Notes: a model not told the origin generated them from the sequence alone. A DNA stretch of 53,065 nt from UBA11606 sp049437325 (GCA_049437325.1 JBMTIM010000016.1:1-53065), one strand, 5' to 3'; counted from the stretch's first letter, positions 31,263 to 41,355 are shown. A program made the numbers and translations.

Positions 31263-33008
31263 TCAGCCAGCAGCGGTCACCGTTTCGGTGTCGATCCCGG
31301 CCCGCATGACCTTGCCGGCGATTGCGCCGGTGGCCTTCCCGTCGGCGACGCTGACCACGCCGTTGACGATCACACGGCTGATTCCGGTCGCCTCGCTCCA
31401 AAGTCGCTTGGAATCGCCGGGGAGGTCGAAGACGAGTTCGACGTCGGTGGCACCGATCTGTGTCGGGTCGAAGACGACCACATCGGCGTGCCACCCCTCG
31501 GCAAGGCGACCGCGATCGGTGAAACCGAACAGACGCGCCGGCACGTCGGTCAGGTGGCGCACGGCATTTTCCATCGTGGTGAGCTGACGGCCGCGCAGGC
31601 AATCGGCCAACCACGCAGTGGTGTAGGGCGCGCCGGCCATGCGGTCGAGATGAGCGCCGGCGTCGGAGCCGCCGATCATCACGTTCGGGTGCTCCCAGGC
31701 TGCGGCGCGCAGTCGCCAGGATTCGGCGTCATCATCGGTCGGGAGCGGCCACCACACGGTGCGAAGGTCGTCGTTGAGCGAAATCTCGACCATGGTGTGG
31801 AACGAGCGCTGGCCGCGTTCGCGAGCAATATCGCCCAGCGTCCGGCCTTTCAGGCCCTCGTTGGCCGCAGAGTAGGTGTCGCCGACCATGTAGTTGTCCC
31901 AGCCGGTGAGCCTGGAGAACACGCCAGCCTCGGGCAGTGCAGCCTGGTTCTCGAGCCAGGTGACGATGTCGGGGTCGCGCAGCTTTTCCATGCGAGCCTC
32001 GATGCCGATGTCGAAGTAGTCCATCCAGCCCGGTAGCTGGAACAGTGCGCAGAACGTGCCGAGGCTCATGTTCATCCCAACCAGGATCGGCATCGTGAGT
32101 GCCATGACCTTTGCGCCGGCGTCGGTCGCTCGCTCACAGGCCTCGAGTTGGTTCCGGTAGGCCTCGGGTCGCGCCGAGTCGACGGTGAGAACATTCCAGT
32201 TGATCGGACGATTCGCAGTGACCGACATCTTGGTCATCAGTTCCACTTCGTCGTCGTTGAAGCCGTTGAGACAGCCGTCGGCGACCCACTCGAGTGTCGT
32301 GCCCTCGTGCAGTGACGTCTCTTCACAGAGTTCGAGGACCTCGTCCCACGTGGCCCAACGACTCGGCACCGGCTGACCGTCGGCGTCGGAGTGGGTGAAC
32401 GAGCGCCCAGTCGAGAAGCCGAATCCTCCGGCTTCGATCGACGCTTTCAACACGGCCCGCATCTGCCTCAGCTGTTCCGGGGTTGCTTCCTTACCGACGG
32501 CGTCGTCCTTCATCACCAGACGACGGATGGCGGAGTGTCCGACCATGAAGGCGATGTTGATCGCCGTGCCGCTCTCTTCGACACGATCGAGATAGTCGGC
32601 GAAACTCGACCAGTTCCAAGGGACGCCCCGCTCGAGCGCTTCGAGCGCCATACCCTCGACCTTGGTCATCATGTGTTTGAGGTATTCACCGTCGGAGGCG
32701 TCGCCGAGCGGGGCCAGCGAGAAACCGCAGTTCCCAGCGACCATGGAGGTGACGCCGAAAAGATTCGACGGGGTCGAGTACGGGTCCCAGAAGATCTGGG
32801 CGTCGTAGTGCGTGTGGGGATCGACGAAGCCGGGGCAGACGATGTGGCCGGTGGCGTCGATCGTCTCGGTGGCCTCGTCGGTGATCGCGCCGTCGGCAGT
32901 CGCCTGGATGGCAACGATGCGACCGTCCTTGATGCCGATGTCGGCGGCGAACCCGTCGGCGCCGGTGCCGTCGACGACGGTGCCGCCCCTGATCAAGATG
33001 TCCAGCAT
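31263..33008 (-). CDS. Amidohydrolase, N-acyl-D-amino-acid deacylase type
   Basis: This 581-residue metal-dependent hydrolase has the GGTVVDGTGADGFAADIGI opening, the HTHYDAQIFWDP metal site (about 67-78), the GNCGFSLAP loop, a conserved GHSAIRRLVM region, and SDAGAHLDRM near the C-terminus (Asp of the TIM barrel). This matches the D-aminoacylase branch; the natural amide substrate is unknown. The start ATG at 33008 follows TACGAT on the minus strand (33020-33015) by 6 bases. Longer frames upstream run antisense into the GH3 gene. Confidence 0.87.
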   Translation of the reverse strand: MLDILIRGGTVVDGTGADGFAADIGIKDGRIVAIQATADGAITDEATETIDATGHIVCPGFVDPHTHYDAQIFWDPYSTPSNLFGVTSMVAGNCGFSLAPLGDASDGEYLKHMMTKVEGMALEALERGVPWNWSSFADYLDRVEESGTAINIAFMVGHSAIRRLVMKDDAVGKEATPEQLRQMRAVLKASIEAGGFGFSTGRSFTHSDADGQPVPSRWATWDEVLELCEETSLHEGTTLEWVADGCLNGFNDDEVELMTKMSVTANRPINWNVLTVDSARPEAYRNQLEACERATDAGAKVMALTMPILVGMNMSLGTFCALFQLPGWMDYFDIGIEARMEKLRDPDIVTWLENQAALPEAGVFSRLTGWDNYMVGDTYSAANEGLKGRTLGDIARERGQRSFHTMVEISLNDDLRTVWWPLPTDDDAESWRLRAAAWEHPNVMIGGSDAGAHLDRMAGAPYTTAWLADCLRGRQLTTMENAVRHLTDVPARLFGFTDRGRLAEGWHADVVVFDPTQIGATDVELVFDLPGDSKRLWSEATGISRVIVNGVVSVADGKATGAIAGKVMRAGIDTETVTAAG

Positions 33009-33072
33009 GGGGCCATCGTAGTGAGCCGCCTGACGGCCAGTCAGGTCTGGCTCGTGGCCTACGATCCTCGGA

Positions 33073-35622
33073 ATGTCTGAACGCACCGATGATCTTCGAT
33101 CACAGATGACCCCGGAGGAGAAGGCGCACCTTGTCGCCGGTGACGACATGTGGCACACGGCGCCCATCGAGCGCCTCGGGATCCCACCGCTGAAGGTCAC
33201 CGACGGACCCAACGGAGCTCGAGGTGACGGTCTCGTGGGCACGGGGACACCGACCGCATGTATCCCGGCGGGGGCGTCACTCGGCGCCTCATGGGACGTC
33301 GAGTTGGTCGAGGAACTCGGATCACTGCTGGGTGCCGAGGCGAGAGCCAAGTCTGCGCACGTACTGCTCGCCCCCACCATCAACCTGCACCGTTCGCCCA
33401 CGGGTGGTCGGAACTTCGAGTGTTACAGCGAAGATCCGTTGCTGTCGGGAAAGCTTGCGGCGGCGTTCATTCGCGGTGTGCAGTCCCACGATGTGGCCAC
33501 CACTCCCAAGCACTTCGTGGGCAATGACTCCGAGTTCGAGCGCAACACGATCGATTCGGTGATCGACGAGCGCACGATGCGAGAGGTCAGCCTCCTGCCA
33601 TTCGAGATCGCCGTCCGCGAGGGCGGGGCGTGGGGCCTGATGACCGCCTACAACCGTCTCAACGGGGTGTACTGCTCCGAACATGCATGGCTGCTCAAGG
33701 ACGTGCTCCGCGAGGAGTGGGGCTTCGACGGGATGATCGTCACCGACTGGTTCGCCAACGGCTCGACCGAGGGTGGTGTTGCCGCCCGGTTGACGCTCGA
33801 GATGCCGGGCAAGGGACGCTTCTACGGGGCCGAGCTCCTCACTGCACTGGAACAGGGTCGTGTCGAGGAGTCCGACGTCGATGAGATCGTCGACGACTTG
33901 CTTCGACTGATGGAGCGCACGGGCGTGCTCGACGGGGTCGGAGGCGAACCCGAGAAGCCGCTCGATCGGCCCGAGGATCGCCTACTGATCCGGCGGGCCG
34001 CCGCTGCGGGTTCGGTGCTCTACCGCAACACGGGGCTGCTGCCGCTCGACATGGCGACAGTTGGCTCGGTTGCCGTCATCGGTCCGAACGCCATGAGAGC
34101 GAAGGTGATGGGTGGCGGATCGGCCAACGTGCGGGCGTATCACCAGTCGTCGCCGCTCGAGGCACTGCAGGGCCGCTTCCCCGATCTCGATGTGCGATTT
34201 GCTGAAGGGGTCGACATCGATCGCACCGTGCCACCCATCAGGCGGCCGCTCCTGCAGGGAACGGCGCTCATCGAGTACCGCAACGACACCTGGGCCTTCG
34301 ACGGTGAACCCGACGCGGTCTCCGAAAGCGAGCGAACGCTCCTGCGCTCGTTCGGTCCGCCGGCGGACGGCATCGACGCCGAGCGGTGGTCGGCTCGTAT
34401 GACTGCAACAGTCGTGCCCGAGGTCACCGGCCCGCACCGGTTCACCATCACCGAGTCGGGTCGGGGTCTGGTTCGTGTGAACGGCGAAGTCGTGCTCGAT
34501 GCGACCGCCGCCGACATCGAGCGAGGTGATTCCTTCTTCGGTTTCGGCACGATCGAACTGTCGGCCGATGTCGACCTCGTCGCCGGTGAGCAGACGATTG
34601 TCGAGGTCGAGTTCCGCAACGAGGGAGCCATCCTGCTTGCGGGGGTCATCGTGGGCTGCAAAGCGCTCGTCGAACGCGACCTGGTCGGTGAGGCTGTGGC
34701 ACTGGCGAAGAGCTGTGATGTCGCCGTCGTCGTCGCCGGCACCAACGACGACTGGGAGACCGAAGGGCGAGACCGGGATCTGTGGGAGCTTCCGGGTGGT
34801 CAACCAGAGCTGATCAGAGCTGTCGCTGCGGCCAATCCGCGAACTGTCGTCGTGCTCAACGTCGGTTCACCCCACAGCCTCGACTGGATCGACGAACCCG
34901 CAGCGGTGCTCAACGTCGGCTTTGCTGGGCAGGAGATGGGCGACGCGGTCGTCGACATGCTCGTCGGTGATCAGGAGCCCGCTGGTCGAGCCCCCACCAC
35001 CATCGGTGCTCGGTTCGAACATTTCGCTGCGTTCACCAACTATCCCGGCGAGAACAGCGAGGTGCGCTACGGCGAGTCCGTCTATTGCGGGCACCGTTGG
35101 CACGACTCGCTCGGGCTGGAGCCAGCGGTGGCGTTCGGTTCCGGCATCGGGTACACGACGTTCGAGATCGGCGGCATACCTGCCTCGGCGACGATGCTGG
35201 CCGGTGACCGCTTCTCGTTCGACGTGGCGATCACGAACACGGGTCCCCGCCGGGGAAGCGAGGTTGTGCAGATCTACGTCGAATCGCTCGATGCGGCGCT
35301 GCAACGACCCCTGCGCGAACTCAAGGCCTTTCGCAAAGTCGAACTTGATCCGGGCGGTGTCCTTGTGGCCTCGTTCGAGCTCTCGGCCCGCGACTTTGCG
35401 TACTTCGACCCGGCGGATCGGGCCTGGTCCGAACTGCCCGGCAATCGGTTCGTTCCGGCCGGTGCAGGGGCGCTGCATCGGTCCGAGCCGGGCTGGTACG
35501 TCGATCCGGGCCGCTACCGCGTCTGGGTCGGGCGGTCCTCGCGCGACTTCGCTGGCGCAATCGAGGTCGTCGTCACCGGCGAGTCGACCCGACTCGTCGA
35601 CTCCCCGGTCTCACAAGCCTGA
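33073..35622 (+). CDS. Glycoside hydrolase family 3 beta-glucosidase with PA14 insert
   Basis: This 849-residue enzyme has the GH3 (alpha/beta)8 domain (about 1-280) with TDGPNGAR, KHFVGND and the nucleophile Asp225 in MIVTDWF. It continues with the alpha/beta sandwich domain, a PA14 carbohydrate-binding insert (about 395-525) and a C-terminal fibronectin-III-like domain (about 715-800). There is no signal peptide, so it acts on imported oligosaccharides inside the cell. TACGAT (33060-33065) lies 7 bases before the ATG. The domain order equals that of PA14-containing bacterial beta-glucosidases. Confidence 0.93.
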   Translation: MSERTDDLRSQMTPEEKAHLVAGDDMWHTAPIERLGIPPLKVTDGPNGARGDGLVGTGTPTACIPAGASLGASWDVELVEELGSLLGAEARAKSAHVLLAPTINLHRSPTGGRNFECYSEDPLLSGKLAAAFIRGVQSHDVATTPKHFVGNDSEFERNTIDSVIDERTMREVSLLPFEIAVREGGAWGLMTAYNRLNGVYCSEHAWLLKDVLREEWGFDGMIVTDWFANGSTEGGVAARLTLEMPGKGRFYGAELLTALEQGRVEESDVDEIVDDLLRLMERTGVLDGVGGEPEKPLDRPEDRLLIRRAAAAGSVLYRNTGLLPLDMATVGSVAVIGPNAMRAKVMGGGSANVRAYHQSSPLEALQGRFPDLDVRFAEGVDIDRTVPPIRRPLLQGTALIEYRNDTWAFDGEPDAVSESERTLLRSFGPPADGIDAERWSARMTATVVPEVTGPHRFTITESGRGLVRVNGEVVLDATAADIERGDSFFGFGTIELSADVDLVAGEQTIVEVEFRNEGAILLAGVIVGCKALVERDLVGEAVALAKSCDVAVVVAGTNDDWETEGRDRDLWELPGGQPELIRAVAAANPRTVVVLNVGSPHSLDWIDEPAAVLNVGFAGQEMGDAVVDMLVGDQEPAGRAPTTIGARFEHFAAFTNYPGENSEVRYGESVYCGHRWHDSLGLEPAVAFGSGIGYTTFEIGGIPASATMLAGDRFSFDVAITNTGPRRGSEVVQIYVESLDAALQRPLRELKAFRKVELDPGGVLVASFELSARDFAYFDPADRAWSELPGNRFVPAGAGALHRSEPGWYVDPGRYRVWVGRSSRDFAGAIEVVVTGESTRLVDSPVSQA

Positions 35623-35728
35623 GGGATGTCGTCTCGTCGAGTCGCTGGTGCCGACCGGGGGACCACGCGGCATGATGGAGGGGTCTTTCGGCGAAGAGCC
35701 ACGTCAGCAGCCTGCGAAGGAGTTCCTC

Positions 35729-36361
35729 ATGCTGTTCGGTCGCGACAAGCAGACCATGCCCGATCCGGCCGACGCACTGCCCGGTCGAGCCGAGCCGGTT
35801 CCGATCCAACCCGCCCACCTGATCCTCGGCACACCGCTCGACGGTGTCGTGCCCGACGGCCACGAGGTGGCGATGTTCGGTCTCGGCTGCTTCTGGGGTG
35901 CCGAACGGTTCTACTGGCAGCTCGAGGGCGTGCACACAACCGCTGTCGGGTACGCCGGTGGCTACACACCAAACCCGCTCTATGAGGAGGTGTGTACCGG
36001 TCGCACCGGACACAACGAGGTGGTTCGGGTGGTGTACGACCCATCGGTCGTGTCGTACCACGACCTTCTCAAGGTGTTCTGGGAGGTCCACGATCCGACC
36101 CAATTCATGCGGCAGGGAAACGACATCGGCACCCAGTATCGAAGCGAGATCTACGTCTATTCCGACGAGCAACGAGACGCTGCCAAGGCCAGTCTCGACC
36201 GCTACCAGCAGAAGTTGAGCGGTGCCGGCTTCGGTGACATCAAGACGACGATCGTCGATGCACCGGACTTCTACTTCGCCGAGGAGTATCACCAGCAGTA
36301 CCTCCATCGAAACCCGATGGGGTACTGCAACCACGGCCTTTGTCAGGTCAGCTTCGACTGA
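35729..36361 (+). CDS. msrA: Peptide methionine-S-sulfoxide reductase MsrA
   Basis: This 210-residue protein repairs oxidised methionine. It has the catalytic GCFWGAER (Cys54), the VGYAGGYTPNPLYEEVCTGRTGH substrate region, and C-terminal YCNHGLCQVSFD with two recycling cysteines. An N-terminal 45-residue lead (LFGRDKQTMPDPADALPGRA) matches the longer bacterial MsrA form. The ATG at 35729 has GAAGGAG 6 bases upstream, so this start is leadered, unlike most singletons here. Upstream in-frame ATGs near 35672 lack such a site. Confidence 0.95.
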   Translation: MLFGRDKQTMPDPADALPGRAEPVPIQPAHLILGTPLDGVVPDGHEVAMFGLGCFWGAERFYWQLEGVHTTAVGYAGGYTPNPLYEEVCTGRTGHNEVVRVVYDPSVVSYHDLLKVFWEVHDPTQFMRQGNDIGTQYRSEIYVYSDEQRDAAKASLDRYQQKLSGAGFGDIKTTIVDAPDFYFAEEYHQQYLHRNPMGYCNHGLCQVSFD

Positions 36362-36398
36362 CGCAGCCCAGCACGTGGATCGTCGTCTCGGGAGACGA

Positions 36399-37232
36399 TC
36401 ACAGGTCGACCTCACCGTCGACGCACGTCACGACGTCGCCGCCGATCCAGATCTCGCCGTCGGCCTCCTCGACGTGAACGTATCCGGCGCGGCCGAGGAC
36501 GGTGCCCTGCGAGGCCACGTACGGTGACGACAGTCGTCCCGATCCGAGCAGCCACTGGGCGAGTGCAGCGTTGAGACTGCCTGTCACCGGGTCCTCTGCG
36601 CCGGGACCGTCACCCATTTTGAACAGGGCCCGCACCTCGATCGCACTGCTGCTCCCCGGCGGATACGTCCCGACCACACCGATCTTGTAGTCGGGTCGCG
36701 CGTTCATGTCGGGTTCGAGGTCGATGACAGCGTCAGCATCGCCGAGATCGACAGCAATCCAACCGGGGCCGTTGTCGGCCCAGGCAGCTGCGACCACCGC
36801 ACCGGGTTCGATACCGAGCACTGCGCACGTATCGAGGAGATCGCTGTCGTCGACCGGACCGCTGCGCAGGAGCGGGGGAGCGGCGAATGCCAGACGCTCT
36901 GCCTGGCGCACTGTCACGAGACCGATTCCACACTCCTGAACGATGAGCCCGTCGCGCCTGGGCACGCCACCTGCCTCGAGCCACGCATGGCACGTGCCGA
37001 GCGTCGGATGACCGGCAAAGGGAAGTTCCACCTCGGTCGTGAAGATCCGGACGCGGTAGTCGGCTGCCGGATCGATCGGTGAAACGATGAACGTCGTCTC
37101 GCTGAGGTTCGTCCAGTTGGCGAACCGTTGCATCTCGTCGTCGGACAGCCCGTCGCCGTCGAGCACGACGGCGAGCGGGTTGCCGCGATAGGGGTCGGCG
37201 GTGAAGACGTCGACCTGCGAGAAGGCGCGCAT
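36399..37232 (-). CDS. PhzF family isomerase-like protein
   Basis: This 277-residue protein has the PhzF/DapF-like double fold: FSQVDVFTADPYRGNPLAVV, the catalytic Glu in NLSETTFIV, FTTEVELPFAGHPTLGTCHA and the late GDGPGAEDPVTGSLNAALA. PhzF-family proteins catalyse isomerisation reactions; most members are of unknown substrate. It starts 20 bases after the SDR stop on the same strand, so the two are probably one transcript. Confidence 0.88.
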   Translation of the reverse strand: MRAFSQVDVFTADPYRGNPLAVVLDGDGLSDDEMQRFANWTNLSETTFIVSPIDPAADYRVRIFTTEVELPFAGHPTLGTCHAWLEAGGVPRRDGLIVQECGIGLVTVRQAERLAFAAPPLLRSGPVDDSDLLDTCAVLGIEPGAVVAAAWADNGPGWIAVDLGDADAVIDLEPDMNARPDYKIGVVGTYPPGSSSAIEVRALFKMGDGPGAEDPVTGSLNAALAQWLLGSGRLSSPYVASQGTVLGRAGYVHVEEADGEIWIGGDVVTCVDGEVDL

Positions 37233-37252
37233 GGACGAACCCGTCGAGTGCG

Positions 37253-38182
37253 TCAGATGCTTCGACCGGGGAACCCGGGACCCTCGTGGTCGACGCCACC
37301 CATGTTGGCGTTGAGGCGGGCCTTGCTCATCAGCTCGGCGACGACGGGACCGAGGTCGCCGGGGTCGTCGGTCTGGGTGGCGACCGGGCCCAGGTGCCAA
37401 CCCTCGGCGATACCGAGCTGGTCGCCGCGGATGTCGAACACGCGGCCGGTCACGTTCTGGGCCTCGGGGGAGGCGAGCCAGGTGGTGATGACGGCAATCC
37501 AACGGGGGCTGATTTTCTCGGCCAGACCCTCCGGTGCAGCGTCACCACCCATCAGGTCGGCGGTCATGCGCGACCACGCCGTGGGGGCGAGGCAGTTGAC
37601 GGTGACGCCGTACTTGACGAGTTCCTGCGCAGCGATCACCGAGAACGACGCGATACCGGCCTTGGCTGCGCCATAGTTGGTTTGGCCGACATTGCCGTAG
37701 ATGCCCGAGGGTGAGGCGGTGTTGATGATGCGGCCGTAGACGTCCTCGCCGGCCTTTGCCTTCTCGCGCCAGTACTTGGCGGCGTGGTGGCTCGGGGCGT
37801 AGGTGCCCTTGAGGTGCACAGCGATGACTGCGTCCCAGTCGTCCTCGCTCATCGAGAACAGCATGCGATCGCGCAGGATGCCGGCGTTGTTGACGACGAT
37901 GTTGATGTCACCGAAGGTATCGACAGCCTGTTGGATCATGGCCTCGGCCTCGTCGAACTTGGCGACGTTGCCGCCGTTGACCACGGCCTGACCGCCCATG
38001 GCCTCGATCTCGGCAACGACCTCCTGAGCCGGGGTGGTGTCGGCACCGGCCCCCGAGGTGTCGCCACCGAGGTCGTTCACAACGACCTTGGCGCCCTCCG
38101 ACGCCATCATCAGCGCATGTTCGCGGCCGATCCCGCGTCCGGCGCCGGTGACCAGCGCTACCTTGCCATCGAGAATGCCCAT
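37253..38182 (-). CDS. Short-chain dehydrogenase (3-hydroxyacyl-CoA dehydrogenase-like)
   Basis: This 309-residue SDR resembles the dehydrogenase unit of multifunctional beta-oxidation enzymes: GAGRGIGREHALMMASEGAK cofactor site, VVVNDLGGDTSGAG, VVNNAGILRDRMLFSM, INTASPSGIYG and catalytic YGAAK. The insertion DTSGAGADTTPAQEVVAEIE and the long C-terminus (about 45 residues beyond the SDR core) are typical of that group. It probably acts in fatty-acid or ring degradation. GGAG upstream of ATG 38182 gives a normal Shine-Dalgarno start. Confidence 0.87.
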   Translation of the reverse strand: MGILDGKVALVTGAGRGIGREHALMMASEGAKVVVNDLGGDTSGAGADTTPAQEVVAEIEAMGGQAVVNGGNVAKFDEAEAMIQQAVDTFGDINIVVNNAGILRDRMLFSMSEDDWDAVIAVHLKGTYAPSHHAAKYWREKAKAGEDVYGRIINTASPSGIYGNVGQTNYGAAKAGIASFSVIAAQELVKYGVTVNCLAPTAWSRMTADLMGGDAAPEGLAEKISPRWIAVITTWLASPEAQNVTGRVFDIRGDQLGIAEGWHLGPVATQTDDPGDLGPVVAELMSKARLNANMGGVDHEGPGFPGRSI

Positions 38183-38266
38183 TGGATACTCCAGGGTGAG
38201 AAGTGAACGGTCGTTAGCGTGCCAGATGTCAGGCGCCACGGCTACTTGACGGCAGACTGTCGGCTC

Positions 38267-40270
38267 ATGGGGACGACCGATCGCCGCTACGCCCTCGGGG
38301 TTGACACAGGGGGGACGTACACCGATGCCGTCGTGTACGACGAAGCGGCGCGCGCAGTTGTGGCGAAGGCCAAGGCACCGACGACGCACGACGACCTTGC
38401 GATCGGTATACGCAGTGCGATCGAAGCGGCGCTCGGCGCCTCGGCGGTCGACCCGGCGTCGATTCAGATGACAGCCCTGTCGACCACACTTGCGACCAAC
38501 GCGCTCGTCGAGGGGACGGGGCGTCCGGCCGCGCTCGTGACGATCGGCTTCGAGCCCGATGCACTTGACCGCGGCGGTCTCCGCGCCGCGATCGGATCCG
38601 ATGCGGTCATCCAGGTGAAGGGTGGCCACGGGTCGCACGGTGAACCGATCGCCGAACTCGATATCGATGCACTGTCAGCGGCCATCGACGAGATCGCGGC
38701 CGACGTCGACGCCTTCGCGATCATCGCCCAGTTCGCAACCAGAAACGCCGAGCACGAACTTGCAGCTCGCGATCTGATTCGTGAACGTACGGGGAAGCCG
38801 GTCACGTGCAGCCACGTGCTGTCTGCGAGTCTCGGTGGCCCCAAGCGCGGTGTGACCGCACTGCTCAACGCCCGCTTGATCGCAATGATCGACGATCTCG
38901 TCGCCACCAGCGGTCGTATTCTGACCGACCTCGGGGTCGACGCGCCGATGATGATCGTGCGGGGGAACGGATCGCTGGTGGCGGCTGACTTCGTGAAAGA
39001 ACGTCCGGTCGAAACGATCCTGTCGGGGCCGGCAGCCTCACTTGTCGGCGCTGCTCATCTTGCTGCAGCTAACGACGTCGTGATCTCCGACATCGGTGGG
39101 ACCACGACCGACATCGCCGTGGTGCGAAACGGCGTACCGGCGTTCGGTGAGGACGGCGCGATCGTCGGTGGGCACCGCACCATGGTCGAAGCGGTGATGA
39201 TGCACACACACGGCCTGGGCGGCGACAGCGAGGTCCGGCTGAAGGACCGTGCGGTGGGTTGCGAACTGGAGATCGGTCCTCGCCGTGTCGTCCCGCTGTC
39301 GTTGATGGCCGAGGCGCACGGTGAGTTGCTTCGAACGACGCTCGAGCGCCAACTCGACGCAGAGATCCCTGGCGCGTTCGACGGCATGTTCCTGCAGCGG
39401 ACTGCTCGGGTCAGCGGCGCCAGCATCGACGGCAACGAGGGCCAGGTGTTGGAACGGGTGGGCGCTCAGGTGGTGCCGGTCGGCACCGCGGTCGGCACCG
39501 CACGGCAGGAGCGGGCGATGCGCCGCCTCGTCGGTCGGGGGTTGCTCCGGCTCTGCGCCTTCACGCCGACCGATGCCAGTCATGTGCTCGGCGAGCAGAC
39601 CACCCACGATCCAACCGTGGCCAGACTGGGAGCCGACGTGTTCGCCCGCCGCCGTGATCGGTTCGGCAACGCAGTCGCCAGCGATCGCGAAGAGTTCTCG
39701 CAGGCGGTGATCGCAACCCTCGTGCGTCGCTCGGCAGAGGCGTTGCTCGCTGCAGCGCTCGATCGCGATGGTCTGGATCGAACCCTCGCAGCCGGTCCAC
39801 TCGTCGCAGCTGCGCTCGATCGAACAACCGCCAGCGCACGACTCGACATCGGTCTCGGTGTGCCGATCGTCGGCCTCGGCGCACCGGCGCGCACGTACTA
39901 CCCGGCGATTGGTGAACTGCTGGGCACCGACGTCACCGTTCCCGAAGATGCCGACGTTGCCAATGCGATCGGAGCTGTCGTTGCGAACGTGCGAGTCCAG
40001 CATGAGGTTCTGGTGACGGCTCCTCGCCGGGGCGTATACCGCGTGCACATCGGTACCGAGCCGGAGACACAGTGGGAGCGGCCCGAGGCGCGGGCTCGGG
40101 CCTGTGAAGCGGCCGAGGCAGCCGTGCGCGAGAAGGCGGTGGCTGCCGGCACCCGTGACTTCGTCGTCGAGACCGAATGGACCGAAAAGGTGATCGATGT
40201 CGACGGCCGCCCGATGTTCGTCGAGGGTCGGGCGGTGGCGGTGGCGTCGGGTCGCCCCGATCTCGGCTGA
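38267..40270 (+). CDS. Hydantoinase/oxoprolinase family protein (HyuA-like subunit)
   Basis: This 667-residue protein has the ATPase-fold N-terminus (ALGVDTGGTYTDAVVYD), the HyuA core (STTLATNALVEGTGRPAALVT), ISDIGGTTTDIAVV and a later ADVANAIGAVVANV. The family opens hydantoin or 5-oxoproline rings using ATP, usually with a HyuB partner. No hyuB gene is next to it. The closest downstream gene is a flavin reductase. The ATG at 38267 is chosen by the start of homology; a GTG at 38219 is possible. Confidence 0.85.
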   Translation: MGTTDRRYALGVDTGGTYTDAVVYDEAARAVVAKAKAPTTHDDLAIGIRSAIEAALGASAVDPASIQMTALSTTLATNALVEGTGRPAALVTIGFEPDALDRGGLRAAIGSDAVIQVKGGHGSHGEPIAELDIDALSAAIDEIAADVDAFAIIAQFATRNAEHELAARDLIRERTGKPVTCSHVLSASLGGPKRGVTALLNARLIAMIDDLVATSGRILTDLGVDAPMMIVRGNGSLVAADFVKERPVETILSGPAASLVGAAHLAAANDVVISDIGGTTTDIAVVRNGVPAFGEDGAIVGGHRTMVEAVMMHTHGLGGDSEVRLKDRAVGCELEIGPRRVVPLSLMAEAHGELLRTTLERQLDAEIPGAFDGMFLQRTARVSGASIDGNEGQVLERVGAQVVPVGTAVGTARQERAMRRLVGRGLLRLCAFTPTDASHVLGEQTTHDPTVARLGADVFARRRDRFGNAVASDREEFSQAVIATLVRRSAEALLAAALDRDGLDRTLAAGPLVAAALDRTTASARLDIGLGVPIVGLGAPARTYYPAIGELLGTDVTVPEDADVANAIGAVVANVRVQHEVLVTAPRRGVYRVHIGTEPETQWERPEARARACEAAEAAVREKAVAAGTRDFVVETEWTEKVIDVDGRPMFVEGRAVAVASGRPDLG

Positions 40271-40303
40271 CCGGACCGCCGGTGGCGGCCTAGGGTCGCG
40301 GTC

Positions 40304-40807
40304 ATGGCCCTCGAAGACGAACTCGTCAACCGCGTCACCTGGAAGATCCCGAACGCGCTCGCCCTGGTCGGGTCGGCGGCCGGTGATGAACGCAACGCAA
40401 TGACCACGAGTTGGATCACCCAACTCGCAATGGAACCAGTGCTGCTCGGTGTCGGGGTCGACAATTCGGCCCTGACCCATCGCCTGATCACGGATGGCGG
40501 TTCGTTCACCATCAATCTCTGGGACAGTGAGGAGACCCGGCCGTTCGTGAAATTCTCGAAACCGGCGTCCGACGACGGGACGACCCTCAACGGTCGACCG
40601 GTCCGTACCGGGGTGACCGGTGCACCGATCTTCGAGGAAGCGATCGCATGGATGGAGTGCGAGGTCCGGCATGCGCACGATCTCGGGTCACACACGCTCT
40701 TCATCGGTGAACTGGTCGATGCTGCGATCAATGACGACGAGAAGCGCCCTGCCGCCATGAGCGACACGCGCATGAAGTACGGCGGTGTCCGCCGCGGTGG
40801 CCACTGA
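40304..40807 (+). CDS. Flavin reductase family protein
   Basis: This 167-residue protein belongs to the FMN-binding split-barrel flavin reductases: WKIPNALALVGSAAGDERNAMTTSW, a hydrophobic LGVGVDNSALTHRLI, GSFTINLWDSEE and the later CEVRHAHDLGSHTLFIGELV. It may supply reduced flavin to a monooxygenase or act on its own. No monooxygenase gene is adjacent. TAGGGT (40291-40296) lies 7 bases before the ATG. Confidence 0.85.
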   Translation: MALEDELVNRVTWKIPNALALVGSAAGDERNAMTTSWITQLAMEPVLLGVGVDNSALTHRLITDGGSFTINLWDSEETRPFVKFSKPASDDGTTLNGRPVRTGVTGAPIFEEAIAWMECEVRHAHDLGSHTLFIGELVDAAINDDEKRPAAMSDTRMKYGGVRRGGH

Positions 40808-40818
40808 CAGCGGACCAC

Positions 40819-41355
40819 TCAGAGTTCACCGAAGGCGGGGTCGCCCTTTCTGCTACCGCGCGGCGGGGTCCTCGCCCAGACGATGTACTCGTCGACGAAC
40901 ATGCCCACCGTTCCACCCGGACGGACCGTCCCGATCACGGTCCCGAAGCCCTCGGGCCCGAGTCGGTCGACTTCGTCGGCGGCGATGGCGGTCACACACT
41001 CCGGTGCTGCGCCGATGCCGGCCTGCGGGGCGTAGATGGCAAGGAGCGGCTCGAGCGGCTCAGGGTTCATCCGCGGGTCAGGGCCGGCCAGTCCGGCGAA
41101 GACCGCAATTCCGCCGGCAAGGCCGGCAACCAACGCAACGATCGGCCGCGGTGCGAACAACACCAGCACGCCGCTGATCACTGTGCCGGCGATCACGACG
41201 AGCAGCGCCCGTTCGAGTCGGGAGCCTGCGGGCGGGGGTTGCCCGGTCGCCGCACCAACAAAGGTGCGGTAGGGACGCACGGTGAGAGTGACGTCATGCT
41301 CTGCGACCACAAGCGCCTGAAAGGCGCGCTGGCGGTCCTCCCAGCGAAGTTCCAC
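40819..41355 (-). CDS. Uncharacterised membrane protein
   Basis: This 178-residue protein was not recognised. It has a polar N-terminus (about 45 residues), two adjacent hydrophobic segments (about 48-66 and 68-90; LLVVIAGTVISGVLVLF and IVALVAGLAGGIAVFAGLAG) and a soluble C-terminal part of about 85 residues ending in a basic-acidic tail. Both ends are probably on the same side of the membrane. TAGCGT on the minus strand (41367-41362) lies 6 bases before GTG 41355, supporting a real gene. Confidence 0.6.
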   Translation of the reverse strand: MELRWEDRQRAFQALVVAEHDVTLTVRPYRTFVGAATGQPPPAGSRLERALLVVIAGTVISGVLVLFAPRPIVALVAGLAGGIAVFAGLAGPDPRMNPEPLEPLLAIYAPQAGIGAAPECVTAIAADEVDRLGPEGFGTVIGTVRPGGTVGMFVDEYIVWARTPPRGSRKGDPAFGEL

